DNA from: Eggerthellaceae bacterium
GTDB lineage: Bacteria > Actinomycetota > Coriobacteriia > Coriobacteriales > Eggerthellaceae
Reading direction: 5' to 3'
DNA: 41,337 nucleotides
Assembly: GCA_009782605.1 (NCBI GenBank)
Contig: WRIR01000020.1
Coordinates: forward strand, 1 to 41,337
The notes below the pieces were generated by a model, which was not told where the DNA came from, searched no databases, and worked only from the letters and a program-made list of their open reading frames with translations. This document shows positions 34,111 through 41,337 of the stretch, piece after piece; the first letter of the stretch is position 1, and the number at the start of each line of letters is the position of its first letter. A program made the position numbers and the translations under genes.

Positions 34111-34668
34111 ATGGCTGGGCTACATCTTGACCTCAGGCACGACGCAAGGCGACAGCATATATACGAGGTGCTGCTTGCACGCCTCGACGGGCAGGCGCGC
34201 GCCTCGGTCGAGGCGCGGCTTGCGGCGGCGGGGGTCCCCGACGCCCACCACCACGACCTCGCCGAAGTGCTCGGCACCATCGACTCGCTCGCGGTGAGCG
34301 AGCGCGTCAAGGGCGACATGAGGGAGATATACCGCATCCTCGCCGAAGCCGAGGCGCAGGTGCACGGCTGTGCGGTCGAGGATACCCATTTCCACGAGGT
34401 GGGCAGGGGCTCTTCTATCACGGATTCACTCGGCATCTGCCTTGCCGTCGAGGCGCTTGCCCCGGGGCGGGTTACTGCGACGCCGGTTCAGACCGGCAAG
34501 GGCACCGTGCGGTGCGCCCACGGCCTGCTCGACATCCCCGCACCGGCCACGGCGGCCATCCTCGCAGACGACATCCCCCGGTGCGCCGAACTGCTCGAAG
34601 GGGAGCTCTGTACTCCCACATCAGCTGCGGTCATCAGGCATTTCGTAGAAGGGTTCACGGGGCGCTGA
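34111..34668 (+). CDS. Short LarC-like nickel insertion protein (N-terminal domain only)
   Basis: LarC inserts nickel into the pincer cofactor using CTP. This 185-residue protein matches only the LarC1 part: HGCAVEDTHFHEVGRGSSITDSLG (with the FHEVG metal-site motif), ALAPGRVTATPVQTGKGTVRCAHG, IPAPATAAILAD and the closing LEGELCTPTSAAVIRH. Full LarC is about 400 residues; the C-terminal CTP-using half is absent and no second frame follows. The N-terminal GxSGDM motif is replaced by LRHDARRQ. GGAAGG lies 6 bp before the ATG. A degenerate repeat array starts at the stop codon. Confidence 0.75.
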   Translation: MAGLHLDLRHDARRQHIYEVLLARLDGQARASVEARLAAAGVPDAHHHDLAEVLGTIDSLAVSERVKGDMREIYRILAEAEAQVHGCAVEDTHFHEVGRGSSITDSLGICLAVEALAPGRVTATPVQTGKGTVRCAHGLLDIPAPATAAILADDIPRCAELLEGELCTPTSAAVIRHFVEGFTGR

Positions 34669-34861
34669 AAGCGCGGCCGCCTCGGCTCAAGCATGGCCGT
34701 TTTGCCTAGAACGTGGTTGTTCTGCCTAGAGCGTGGCCTTCTTGGTCAAGGTGCGGCCGCCTCGGCTGGAACGTGGCCTTCTTGGCCAAGGTGCGGTTGC
34801 CCCGCGCCTCGGCTAGAACGCGGCTGCCCGCCCAAACGTGCCCGCCCCGGCTAGAACGTGA
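34668..34861. repeat. Degenerate array of about ten 20-bp repeats
   Basis: Cores like CTAGAACGTGG recur every 18-21 bp (one step of 28) from the larC-like stop codon to the stop codon of the convergent oxidase-like gene: near 34668, 34689, 34709, 34729, 34748, 34769, 34788, 34816, 34834 and 34854. Copies differ at many positions. The last one contains the TAG stop (minus strand) of the next gene. Confidence 0.75.
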
Positions 34862-35246
34862 TAGTCTTGGGTGCCTGGGTGAACGAGTAGAAGGTCGCTT
34901 TTGCGTTTTTCAGGTAGAACACGGTGCAGTTCCCGTCGTCCGCCTTGTACATGGGGGTGAGCTCCGGGTATTCGGCGAGCATCGCCGCGTTCGCCTCGAC
35001 ATGGTTGTCCTCGATAGCGGTCGCCTCAAGGCGCAGCCAGCTTCCGTCGAGTGCGCTTGCACAGATGACGATGCGGGGACAGTCGACCATTTGCTTGTAG
35101 ACGTCCTTTACCCTGCCCGTCTGGATGTAGAGCCTGTTCTCATATTTCATGATGGTTCCGAAAGGGCGGAGCCCCGGCCTGTCCCCGTTCACAGTCGCCA
35201 CGAAATACGTCTCGTTTTCTTTAAGGTAGGCTAATACTTCATCCAT
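34851..35246 (-). CDS. Pyridoxamine 5'-phosphate oxidase family (FMN-binding split barrel) protein
   Basis: A 131-residue protein with the split-barrel pattern: a helix (MDEVLAYLKENET), then YFVATVNGDRPGLRPFGTIM and NRLYIQTGRVKDVYKQM, which form the flavin-binding strand order seen in small PPOX-like proteins, and WLRLEATA later. The actual substrate is unknown; such proteins bind FMN, F420 or haem, or act as oxidoreductases. The ATG at 35246 has AAAGGAG 9 bp upstream; the open frame extends to 35360. Its stop codon falls in the last unit of a tandem repeat array. Confidence 0.82.
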   Translation of the reverse strand: MDEVLAYLKENETYFVATVNGDRPGLRPFGTIMKYENRLYIQTGRVKDVYKQMVDCPRIVICASALDGSWLRLEATAIEDNHVEANAAMLAEYPELTPMYKADDGNCTVFYLKNAKATFYSFTQAPKTITF

Positions 35247-35501
35247 GGTGTACTCTCCTTTGTGGGCCTTTCTATACTCACTCGCTGGGTTAGGAGACAG
35301 TATATCAGGATATCGCCGCACCTGTCCTTTGTCTTTGGGGCAGTTGTGAGTCTCCACCAATGTTTCTTATCATATTTTCCGACCGTGCTTTTCCTTTGCG
35401 GGGCGGCTTTGCTATCATAAGGGGTCGTGTTTCGGGCCTTGTTTTGCGAGACGGGCCCGCGACCGGCGAAGAGTGGCAACGGACAAGAAACAGGAACCCT
35501 C

Positions 35502-35813
35502 ATGACACAGCATCTTACTGAGAAGGATGTACGTGCTATTGCCCAGTACGTGCGCATCGGGCTGCCCGAGGAAGAGGTTGGGCAGCTGAGCATCGACCTG
35601 AACAACATCATCGACAGCCTCAAGCCCATAACCACCTATGACCTGGAAGGGGTCGAGCCGACCTACCATCCGATAGACGGGCTTTCAAACGTCATGCGCG
35701 AAGACGCAAAGGGACGAAGCCTCACCCAGGAAGAGGCCCTTGCCCGGGCCTCCCGGCAGCAGGACGGGTGCTTCGTGGTGCCCGCTATCCTCGGCGGGGG
35801 CGATGCCTCATGA
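35502..35813 (+). CDS. gatC: Glutamyl/aspartyl-tRNA amidotransferase subunit C
   Basis: Small chaperone-like subunit that clamps GatA to GatB. The 103-residue protein begins TQHLTEKDVRAIAQYVRIGL and includes the LNNIIDSLKPI helix and the LEGVEPTYHP extended segment with MREDAK, all GatC blocks. ATG 35502 follows CAGGA. The stop overlaps gatA (ATGA). Presence of the full set implies that this organism makes Gln- or Asn-tRNA by transamidation. Confidence 0.94.
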   Translation: MTQHLTEKDVRAIAQYVRIGLPEEEVGQLSIDLNNIIDSLKPITTYDLEGVEPTYHPIDGLSNVMREDAKGRSLTQEEALARASRQQDGCFVVPAILGGGDAS

Positions 35814-37303
35814 CGAACTTCGCAGCCTACGGTGTCCGCGAGATACGCGACGGGATTGCCGCCAAGGACTTCTCGGCCCGCGAGGTAGCCGCGTCCTGCC
35901 TGGCGAACATCGCCGCCGCCGACACGGAGGTCCATGCCTTCTTAGAGGTGAGCGAGGCCCTTGCCTTGGGCCAGGCGGACAAGATAGACGCAGCAATCTC
36001 TGAGGGCAGGCTTGCCGAATGCGGCATCCTCGCGGGGGTCCCCGTTGCGTTCAAGGACAACATGAACCAGCTGGGCACCCACACCACCTGTTCCTCCCGG
36101 ATGCTGGCCGAATACCGTTCTTCCTATGGGGCGACCTGCGTCGAGAAGGCCATCGGTGCTGGCGCCATCCCCTTGGGGAAGCTCAACATGGACGAGTTCG
36201 CCTTCGGGTCGTCCACCGAGACCTCGTATTTCGGGGCGACGAGAAACCCCTGGGACACGGGCCGGGTTCCCGGTGGCTCTTCGGGCGGCAGCGCCGCGGC
36301 AGTAGCCTCGGCCCAGGCCTGCGTGACGCTGGGGAGCGACACCGGCGGCTCGATCCGCCAGCCGGCGAGCTTCTGCGGCGTCGTCGGCGTCAAGCCGTCC
36401 TACGGCGTGGTCTCGCGCTACGGCGTGGTCGGGTTCGCCTCGTCGCTTGACCAGGTGGGCCCCCTTGCGCGGACCGTGGAGGATGCGGCATTCGCGCTCA
36501 ACGCCATCTCCGGGCTCGACCTGCGCGACTGCATGAGCAAGGACACCCAGACAGATTTCACGGCACGCCTTGCCGAAGGCGTTTCCGGCATGAGGGTTGG
36601 CATCGTCCCCGCCTTCATGGAGGCGCCCGGCCTGGACGGGGAGGTCAAGGCGAAGGTCGAAGAGGCGGCAGAGAACCTCGAGAAGCTGGGCGCCACCTTT
36701 GTCGAGGTAGACCTGCCCCATGCGCAGGCCGCCATGAGCGCCTATTATGTGCTGGGGCCCTGCGAGGCCTTCTCCAATCTCGCCCGCTTCGACTCGGTGC
36801 GCTACGGCTACTGCGACCCGGGGCACGCCGACCTCGGCTCCCAGTACGAGGCGAGCAGGGGGAAGGGTTTCGGCATGGAGACCTGCCGCCGCATCATGTT
36901 AGGCAGCTACCTCCTTTCGGCGGGGGTCTACGACACCTACTACTACCCGGCGGCCCAGGTGCGCACGCTCATCACGCACGACTACCGGCAGGCCTTCGAG
37001 AAGGTCGCGTGCATCCTGGCGCCGGTCACCCCGAGGACGGCGTTCAGGTTCGGCGAGATAAGCGATCCGACGCTCATGTACCTTTCCGACATGTTCACCG
37101 TATCGGTCAACATCGCGGGCAACGGCGGCATGAGCCTGCCGGTCGGCCTCGGTGCGGACTCCGGCCTGCCTGTGGGCGTGCAGCTCATATCCCCCCAGTT
37201 CAAAGACGAGAACATGATACAGGCGGCTGCGGCGCTCGAATCCTGCTACGACCATGTGCGCATCGCGCCGGGCTTCGCTGAGGGAAAGGCGGGTGCCCGA
37301 TGA
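35810..37303 (+). CDS. gatA: Glutamyl/aspartyl-tRNA amidotransferase subunit A
   Basis: Amidase-signature enzyme that releases ammonia from glutamine for transfer to Glu- or Asp-tRNA. The catalytic triad is visible: Lys82 in VAFKDN, Ser157 in PGGSSGGSAAAVA and nucleophile Ser181 in GSDTGGSIRQPAS; the spacing (75 and 24) equals that of characterised GatA. The protein is 497 residues, as expected. It overlaps gatC and gatB by 4 bp each. Confidence 0.97.
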   Translation: MTNFAAYGVREIRDGIAAKDFSAREVAASCLANIAAADTEVHAFLEVSEALALGQADKIDAAISEGRLAECGILAGVPVAFKDNMNQLGTHTTCSSRMLAEYRSSYGATCVEKAIGAGAIPLGKLNMDEFAFGSSTETSYFGATRNPWDTGRVPGGSSGGSAAAVASAQACVTLGSDTGGSIRQPASFCGVVGVKPSYGVVSRYGVVGFASSLDQVGPLARTVEDAAFALNAISGLDLRDCMSKDTQTDFTARLAEGVSGMRVGIVPAFMEAPGLDGEVKAKVEEAAENLEKLGATFVEVDLPHAQAAMSAYYVLGPCEAFSNLARFDSVRYGYCDPGHADLGSQYEASRGKGFGMETCRRIMLGSYLLSAGVYDTYYYPAAQVRTLITHDYRQAFEKVACILAPVTPRTAFRFGEISDPTLMYLSDMFTVSVNIAGNGGMSLPVGLGADSGLPVGVQLISPQFKDENMIQAAAALESCYDHVRIAPGFAEGKAGAR

Positions 37304-38883
37304 AGAGACTCCCCGAGGTGCTGAGGGATTGGGAGGCCGTCATCGGCCTTGAGGTCCACACCGAACTGACGACCCTCAACACGAAGATGTTCTGCGGGTG
37401 TGCGCTTGAGTTCGGGGCTGCCCCCAACAGCCATACCTGCCCGGTCTGCCTGGGCCTGCCGGGCGCCCTGCCCGTTCCGAACAAGGCGGCAATCGAGTCT
37501 ATCGTGCTCGCGGGGCTTGCGACCAACTGTGAGATCGAGAAGGAGTCGATGTTCTACCGCAAGAACTACACCTACCCCGACATATCGAGCAACTTCCAGA
37601 TAACGCAAGGCCCCGTCGCCTTCTGCATGCGCGGATGGATGGACCTCGACGTGGACGGCGCCGCCGCGCACGAGCGCGTCGACCTCAAGGAGGCACGCGA
37701 GCAGGGCAGCTACACCACGCGCATCGGCATCACGCGCATCCACATGGAAGAGGATGCCGGGAAGCTCAACCACGTCGGCAGCGTCGACGGGCGCATTGCG
37801 GGCGCAACCCATTCGCTGGTCGACTACAACCGGTGCTCGACGCCGCTTATCGAGCTGGTGACCGAGCCGGACTTCCGTACCCCCGAAGAGGCACGGCTCT
37901 TCATGCAGAAGCTCCGCCAGATATACCTTGCGCTGGGCATCTCCGACTGCTCGATGGAGGAAGGCAGCCTGCGCTGCGACGGCAACATCAGCCTACGCAG
38001 GCGCGGCGAGGCCCGCCTCGGCACGAAGACCGAGCTGAAGAACATGAACAGCTTCAAGAACCTCCATGACGGGCTGGTCTATGAGATCTGCCGCCAGGCG
38101 GAGGTGCTTGAGGAAGGCGGCATCATCTACCAGGAGACGCGCCACTGGGACCCCACGGCCCGGCATACCATCATGATGCGCCAGAAGGAGACGGCGGACG
38201 ACTACCGCTACTTCCCCGAGCCGAACCTGACGCCCTTCGTGCTTTCCGACGACTTCATCGAGGGCATACGCGCACGGCTGCCCGAGCTGCCCGACGACAA
38301 GGCGAAGCGCTTCCAGGCCGATTTCGGGCTGTCCGCCTACGATGTGCGCCACCTGGTCGAGCAGCGCAGCACCGCGGACTTCTTCGAGGCCTGCATGGAG
38401 GCGGCCGGCGGTGTGGGTGCGGGCGGCGGTGCGGTTCCCGGCGGCGCGGAAGGTGTGAAGCCGCTTGCAAAGCCGCTCGCGAACCTCATCATCAACGACG
38501 TCGCCGGCTACCTGAACGCCAACGACGGCACCGACCTTGCGGACACGGCGCTCACCCCCGCCCGCGCGGTTGAGCTTGTCAGGCTGCTTGCGGATGGCGC
38601 GGTATCGTCGAAGCAAGCCAAGGAGGTGTTCGCGGCGATCCTTGCCGAGGACAAGGACCCGCAGGCCATCGTGGCCGAGCGGGGGATGGAGCAGGTTTCC
38701 GACACCGGCGCCATCGAGGTGGTCGTGGAGGCGGTGCTTGCGGAAAACCCCGACAAGGTCGCGCAGTACCAAGGCGGCAAGACCGGCCTCATGGGCTTCT
38801 TCGTCGGCCAGTGCATGAAGGCCATGGGTGGGCAGGGCAACCCGAAGGTCATCAACGAGCTGCTTGCAAAGAAACTGGGCTAG
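37300..38883 (+). CDS. gatB: Glutamyl/aspartyl-tRNA amidotransferase subunit B
   Basis: tRNA-binding subunit that activates the mischarged amino acid and accepts ammonia from GatA. It begins DWEAVIGLEVHTEL and has the CPVCLGLPGALPVPN block, YNRCSTPLIELVTEPD and YRYFPEPNLTP. The C-terminal helical domain (YqeY-like) is complete, and the length of 527 is slightly above the usual 475-500. The extra residues are a Gly/Ala/Val-rich insert at about 368-386 (VGAGGGAVPGGAEG). The gene overlaps gatA by 4 bp and murB follows after 2 bp. Confidence 0.96.
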   Translation: MKRLPEVLRDWEAVIGLEVHTELTTLNTKMFCGCALEFGAAPNSHTCPVCLGLPGALPVPNKAAIESIVLAGLATNCEIEKESMFYRKNYTYPDISSNFQITQGPVAFCMRGWMDLDVDGAAAHERVDLKEAREQGSYTTRIGITRIHMEEDAGKLNHVGSVDGRIAGATHSLVDYNRCSTPLIELVTEPDFRTPEEARLFMQKLRQIYLALGISDCSMEEGSLRCDGNISLRRRGEARLGTKTELKNMNSFKNLHDGLVYEICRQAEVLEEGGIIYQETRHWDPTARHTIMMRQKETADDYRYFPEPNLTPFVLSDDFIEGIRARLPELPDDKAKRFQADFGLSAYDVRHLVEQRSTADFFEACMEAAGGVGAGGGAVPGGAEGVKPLAKPLANLIINDVAGYLNANDGTDLADTALTPARAVELVRLLADGAVSSKQAKEVFAAILAEDKDPQAIVAERGMEQVSDTGAIEVVVEAVLAENPDKVAQYQGGKTGLMGFFVGQCMKAMGGQGNPKVINELLAKKLG

Positions 38884-38885
38884 GA

Positions 38886-39902
38886 ATGGACTACCTAAGG
38901 GGCGTCCCCCTAGACACACTGACCACCATGCGGCTGGGCGGCCTCGCCCGGTATGTCGCAGAGGTGAAGACGAAGGACGACCTGGCAGCCGCCGTCGCCT
39001 TCGCCCGGGAGCAGGGCCTGCCGTGGTTCGTGTTGGGCGGCGGCTCCAACGTCGTGGCACGGGGCGACTATGAAGGACTCATCATCCTCAACCGGATCCG
39101 CGGCTTCGAGCGGGTTGCCGAGGACGTTTATTCGGCGACCTACCGCATCGGTGCCGGGGAGGTCTGGGACTCGGTCGTCGAGAGGCTGGTGCAGGCCGGC
39201 CTCGGCGGCGTCGAGGCGATGAGCGCCATCCCGGGCTATGCCGGCGCGGCGCCGATCCAAAACGCCGGCGCCTACGGCCAAGAGATTGCCGACACCTTAG
39301 TCGAGCTGGAGGCCTTGGACACCGACCGGGGCGAGTTCGTTTTCCTGAGTGCTGCGGACTGCGGCTTTTCCTACCGGAACAGCATCTTCAAAGATCCTGT
39401 GGCCCGACACCACATCATCTCGTCTGTCACGCTGCGGCTTGGCAAGGGGCTGCTGGGACCGCCCTCCTACCCGTCGCTTGTGCAGTACCTGGAGGACAAC
39501 GCGATTGCGGCTGTCTCGCCGGCCGCTGTCCGCGAGGCCGTCATCGCCATCCGCGCCAGCAAGCTGCCCGACCCGCAGGATGTCGCGAACGCCGGCTCCT
39601 TCTTCAAGAACCCGGTTGTGGACAAGGCCCTGGCAGAGCAGGTGCTCGCCCGCTTTCCCGACCTGCCCTGCTGGGAGATGCCCGGGGGCAGGGTAAAGCT
39701 CGCCGCCGGCTGGCTGATCGACCAGACCGGCCTCAAGGGGCACAGCGCCTACGGGCTGCAGGTCTACCCAAAGAACGCGCTGGTGGTGGTGAACCTCTAC
39801 GCCCAAACAGGCGCCGATCTGGAAAGGTTCACATCCGAGGTCATCGCCGCAGTCCACGAGAAGTTCGGCATAAAACTAGAGCAAGAGCCCGAAAGCCTGT
39901 AG
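38886..39902 (+). CDS. murB: UDP-N-acetylmuramate dehydrogenase MurB
   Basis: FAD enzyme that reduces the enolpyruvyl group to give UDP-MurNAc for peptidoglycan. Motifs: TTMRLGGLARYV at the start, VLGGGSNVVARGDY for FAD, the IPGYAGAAPIQNAGAYGQEI block, FSYRNSIFK (catalytic region) and NAGSFFKNP. At 338 residues it is full length. The ATG at 38886 has a poor ribosome site and is reached 2 bp after the gatB stop, so coupling is likely. It ends the gat run; a 7-bp stem (AGAGCCC/GGGCTCT) spans the stop codon without a T-run. Confidence 0.95.
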   Translation: MDYLRGVPLDTLTTMRLGGLARYVAEVKTKDDLAAAVAFAREQGLPWFVLGGGSNVVARGDYEGLIILNRIRGFERVAEDVYSATYRIGAGEVWDSVVERLVQAGLGGVEAMSAIPGYAGAAPIQNAGAYGQEIADTLVELEALDTDRGEFVFLSAADCGFSYRNSIFKDPVARHHIISSVTLRLGKGLLGPPSYPSLVQYLEDNAIAAVSPAAVREAVIAIRASKLPDPQDVANAGSFFKNPVVDKALAEQVLARFPDLPCWEMPGGRVKLAAGWLIDQTGLKGHSAYGLQVYPKNALVVVNLYAQTGADLERFTSEVIAAVHEKFGIKLEQEPESL

Positions 39903-39971
39903 CGGCAGGGGCTCTCAAAGAAGCAAACCGCTTTCCTGCTCTGCCCGTAGGGCTCAAAGTGATGCTAAAGA

Positions 39972-40010
39972 TAAGATGTTGGCCGCTGTTGTAAGATGTT
40001 TTGATATAAT
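39972..40010 (+). promoter_or_regulatory. Candidate promoter with two direct repeats before the structured element
   Basis: TATAAT at 40005-40010 is a consensus -10. TAAGATGTT occurs at 39972-39980 and 39992-40000, exactly 20 bp apart, so an operator is possible. No -35 has good spacing; TTGGCC at 39979 would need 20 bp. Confidence 0.4.
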
Positions 40011-40017
40011 CCCACTT

Positions 40018-40138
40018 GCCAAACCATACGCTTCATTTATGGAGCATTAATAACATCTGCCAAGAAGGGCATCTGCCCGAATTCTGGGTGTTATTAAGCT
40101 CAAGTATGGTTTGGCGACCGTGGGTGGATGCCCTTCTT
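40018..40138 (+). other. Structured inverted-repeat element before the SPFH gene
   Basis: GCCAAACCATAC (40018-40029) pairs with GTATGGTTTGGC (40104-40115). Inside, GAGC-a-TTAATAACA (40042-40055) pairs with TGTTATTAAGCTC (40089-40101) with one bulge. The top holds GGGCA-TC-TGCCC (40067-40078). A competing 12-bp pairing joins AAGAAGGGCATC (40062-40073) with GATGCCCTTCTT (40127-40138), which would break the top hairpin. This fits a leader RNA that can switch between folds, or a small mobile element. The 331-bp gap between murB and the SPFH gene holds this, the promoter, and nothing else I can see. Confidence 0.65.
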
Positions 40139-40233
40139 CCTACAGGACATCGAGGTCGCTGTTCGCCAGTCACCAAGAAGGTTTCCCTCACGACCGAATG
40201 AGTCGGTATTCCATAGAGGAAGCGAGGGAGCTT

Positions 40234-41163
40234 ATGGCTGGACCGAGGGTTGCGGATGTAATCAAGTACGAAGGCGACAACACTACCTTCATCTGGAAAT
40301 CCCCCATCGAGGACTTCAACACAACGACCCAGCTCATCGTGCATGAGTCGCAAGAGGCGATCTTCTTCATGAACGGCCAGGCCCTCGACCTTTTCGGGCC
40401 AGGGCGGCATACTTTAGAGACGCAGAACATCCCACTGCTCCGGAAGATATTCGAGAAGCCCTCCAAGGGGCCTTTTTCCACAGGCGGCATGGTACAAGCG
40501 GACGGCCCCACACCCTACCACTGCGAGGTCTACTTCATCAACAAGACCGAGCAGATGGCGGTCACCTGGGGCACCGACAGCAAGGTCACCTATGACGACC
40601 CCCAGCTGAAATTCCCCCTTTCCATAGGCGCTTCGGGCGAGATGACGCTTAAGGTCGGGGACTCCCGAAGACTGCTGGTCAACGTGGTGGGCACAGAAAC
40701 GGTGCTCACGCAGGAAGGCATCAAGTTGAAGTTTCGGGCCTTCCTCCAAAACAGGATAAAGGCCTACCTCGCGCGCACCATGAGGGAGCAGTCCATCAGC
40801 ATCTTCGAGACTGATGAGCACCTGGGCAAGATATCCGACGACCTGCATGCGCAGCTCACTCCCGACTTTCGGGACTACGGGCTTGTCCTGGAACGCTTTT
40901 TCGTCACGACAATCGTCAAGCCCGACGGCGAGAAGAACTACGAGCGGCACAAGGAGCTGCGCTTCCGCCAGTACGGGGATATCGCCGACGCGCAGATACG
41001 CCAGCAAGTCGGCGTCATCGACCAGGAAACCGATTACAAGCGCACCGTCATCGAGTCGCAGGCCTCTGCGCAAAAGCGTCAAATCGAAGGCTATACCTAC
41101 CAGCAGGAACGCGCCTATGACTCCATAGAAACGGCCTTTCGCTGTTTACTATGGGTAGTATAG
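40234..41163 (+). CDS. SPFH-domain protein, 3' end cut by an insertion sequence
   Basis: Member of the SPFH (stomatin/prohibitin/flotillin) superfamily in the group often annotated as virion core or antifreeze-like. Conserved stretches are VIKYEGDNTTFIWKSP, QLIVHESQEAIFFMNGQALD and FGPGRHTLETQNIP, then the band domain with LTPDFRDYGLVLERFFV. The usual C-terminal part, with a zinc ribbon or Gly-rich tail, is lost: the frame ends in AFRCLLWVV, which is read from an insertion-sequence end at about 41133. I choose ATG 40234, behind GGGAG; ATG 40198 is an alternative. The truncated product may be inactive. Confidence 0.78.
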   Translation: MAGPRVADVIKYEGDNTTFIWKSPIEDFNTTTQLIVHESQEAIFFMNGQALDLFGPGRHTLETQNIPLLRKIFEKPSKGPFSTGGMVQADGPTPYHCEVYFINKTEQMAVTWGTDSKVTYDDPQLKFPLSIGASGEMTLKVGDSRRLLVNVVGTETVLTQEGIKLKFRAFLQNRIKAYLARTMREQSISIFETDEHLGKISDDLHAQLTPDFRDYGLVLERFFVTTIVKPDGEKNYERHKELRFRQYGDIADAQIRQQVGVIDQETDYKRTVIESQASAQKRQIEGYTYQQERAYDSIETAFRCLLWVV

Positions 41164-41337
41164 ATCATCAACTGGGCACCACACTCAGGTCAAGACCGCT
41201 GCAATTCAAATAGATCATCGCTTTGAAGTACTCATTGTTACGGTAGCCTCTGGCTCTTCTCTTCACATTTTGCACCACGGAGTTGATGCCTTCAAGGATG
41301 GCGTTGGTGACTCTATTTTCGAAGTAGTTCAGTATCT
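41133..41337 (-). mobile_element. Right end of an ISL3-family insertion sequence
   Basis: The sequence from 41133 (GGCCTTTCGCTGTTTACTAT) has the start of an IS end rather than SPFH sequence. The transposase gene inside reads toward the SPFH gene. The rest of the element, its other end and any target duplication lie beyond the window. Confidence 0.75.
41168..41337 (-). CDS. ISL3-family transposase, C-terminal part
   Basis: The minus strand reads ILNYFENRVTNAILEGINSV then VQNVKRRARGYRNNEYF, then KAMIYLNCSGLDL and a stop at 41168-41170. This matches the ISL3 C-terminus (R-x-TNAIxEGxNS, KRRARGYRN, FxxMIYLxxGGLDL). The gene starts outside the window. GC content is lower than in nearby genes, as expected for a recent arrival. 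Confidence 0.88.
   Translation of the reverse strand, partial: ILNYFENRVTNAILEGINSVVQNVKRRARGYRNNEYFKAMIYLNCSGLDLSVVPS

Noticed and set aside
34668-34861. Repeat array considered as a CRISPR
   Set aside because: Units are short and degenerate, there are no distinct spacers, and no cas genes are present.
40018-40115. Inverted-repeat element considered as an integron attC site
   Set aside because: The ends do not match the RYYYAAC and GTRRRY core sites, and there is no integrase or cassette array.

Overview
The window is a 41 kb, GC-rich, gene-dense bacterial segment. The genes look like those of a strictly or facultatively anaerobic actinobacterium of the class Coriobacteriia, probably Eggerthellaceae. 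This is an inference from the high GC content, the Tat-exported molybdopterin oxidoreductase with its own maturation genes, the GatCAB amidotransferase, and the general protein style; no marker gene or rRNA is present to prove it. No tRNA, rRNA or CRISPR array was seen.

Layout. Positions 1-500 are scar tissue: a transposase N-terminal fragment (ISL3-like) joined to the C-terminal part of a HipA-like kinase gene, both truncated and AT-richer than what follows. Positions 669-2324 hold moaA and moaC for the first steps of molybdenum-cofactor synthesis, convergent with a NatAB-type ABC exporter (2508-4531, minus). Positions 4808-6646 are an overlapping yebC-tsaC-rpiB run, followed by two tandem paralogous lipoproteins (6764-8053), glyA and a dCMP/CMP deaminase. 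Positions 10014-17177 are a complete F1Fo ATP synthase operon (a small membrane protein, then atpB-E-F-H-A-G-D-C). After an 82-bp tandem repeat come dnaE, truA and an unrecognised Pro/Ala-rich protein with a strong promoter of its own (17512-23154).

Positions 23319-30512 are on the minus strand. The run fdhD-torD-dmsA-dmsB encodes an exported molybdopterin oxidoreductase, its iron-sulfur partner, its chaperone and a sulfurtransferase. It ends in a clear rho-independent terminator and is divergent from an AraC-type regulator (30716-31441). Downstream of it lies an asparagine-synthetase-like gene whose N-terminal nucleophile position is Ser instead of Cys. Positions 31635-34668 hold ychF and a compact larE-larB-larC set for the nickel-pincer cofactor, in which LarE and LarC are both shorter than usual and no larA is present. 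A degenerate 20-bp repeat array follows, then a flavin-type oxidase-like gene (minus), gatC-gatA-gatB, murB, a structured inverted-repeat element, and an SPFH-domain gene cut short by an insertion sequence whose transposase runs off the right edge.

Together, moaA/moaC supply cofactor precursor, FdhD and TorD mature the oxidoreductase, and the AraC regulator probably switches it on. The atp operon couples respiration to ATP. The GatCAB set, yebC, tsaC, truA, ychF, dnaE and glyA are translation, tRNA-modification, replication and one-carbon housekeeping. The points most worth a second look are the Ser-for-Cys asparagine synthetase, the anchorless Tat-lipoprotein oxidoreductase, the reduced Lar set, the unknown 436-residue protein, the 121-bp structured element before the SPFH gene, and several tandem-repeat zones that begin at stop codons.
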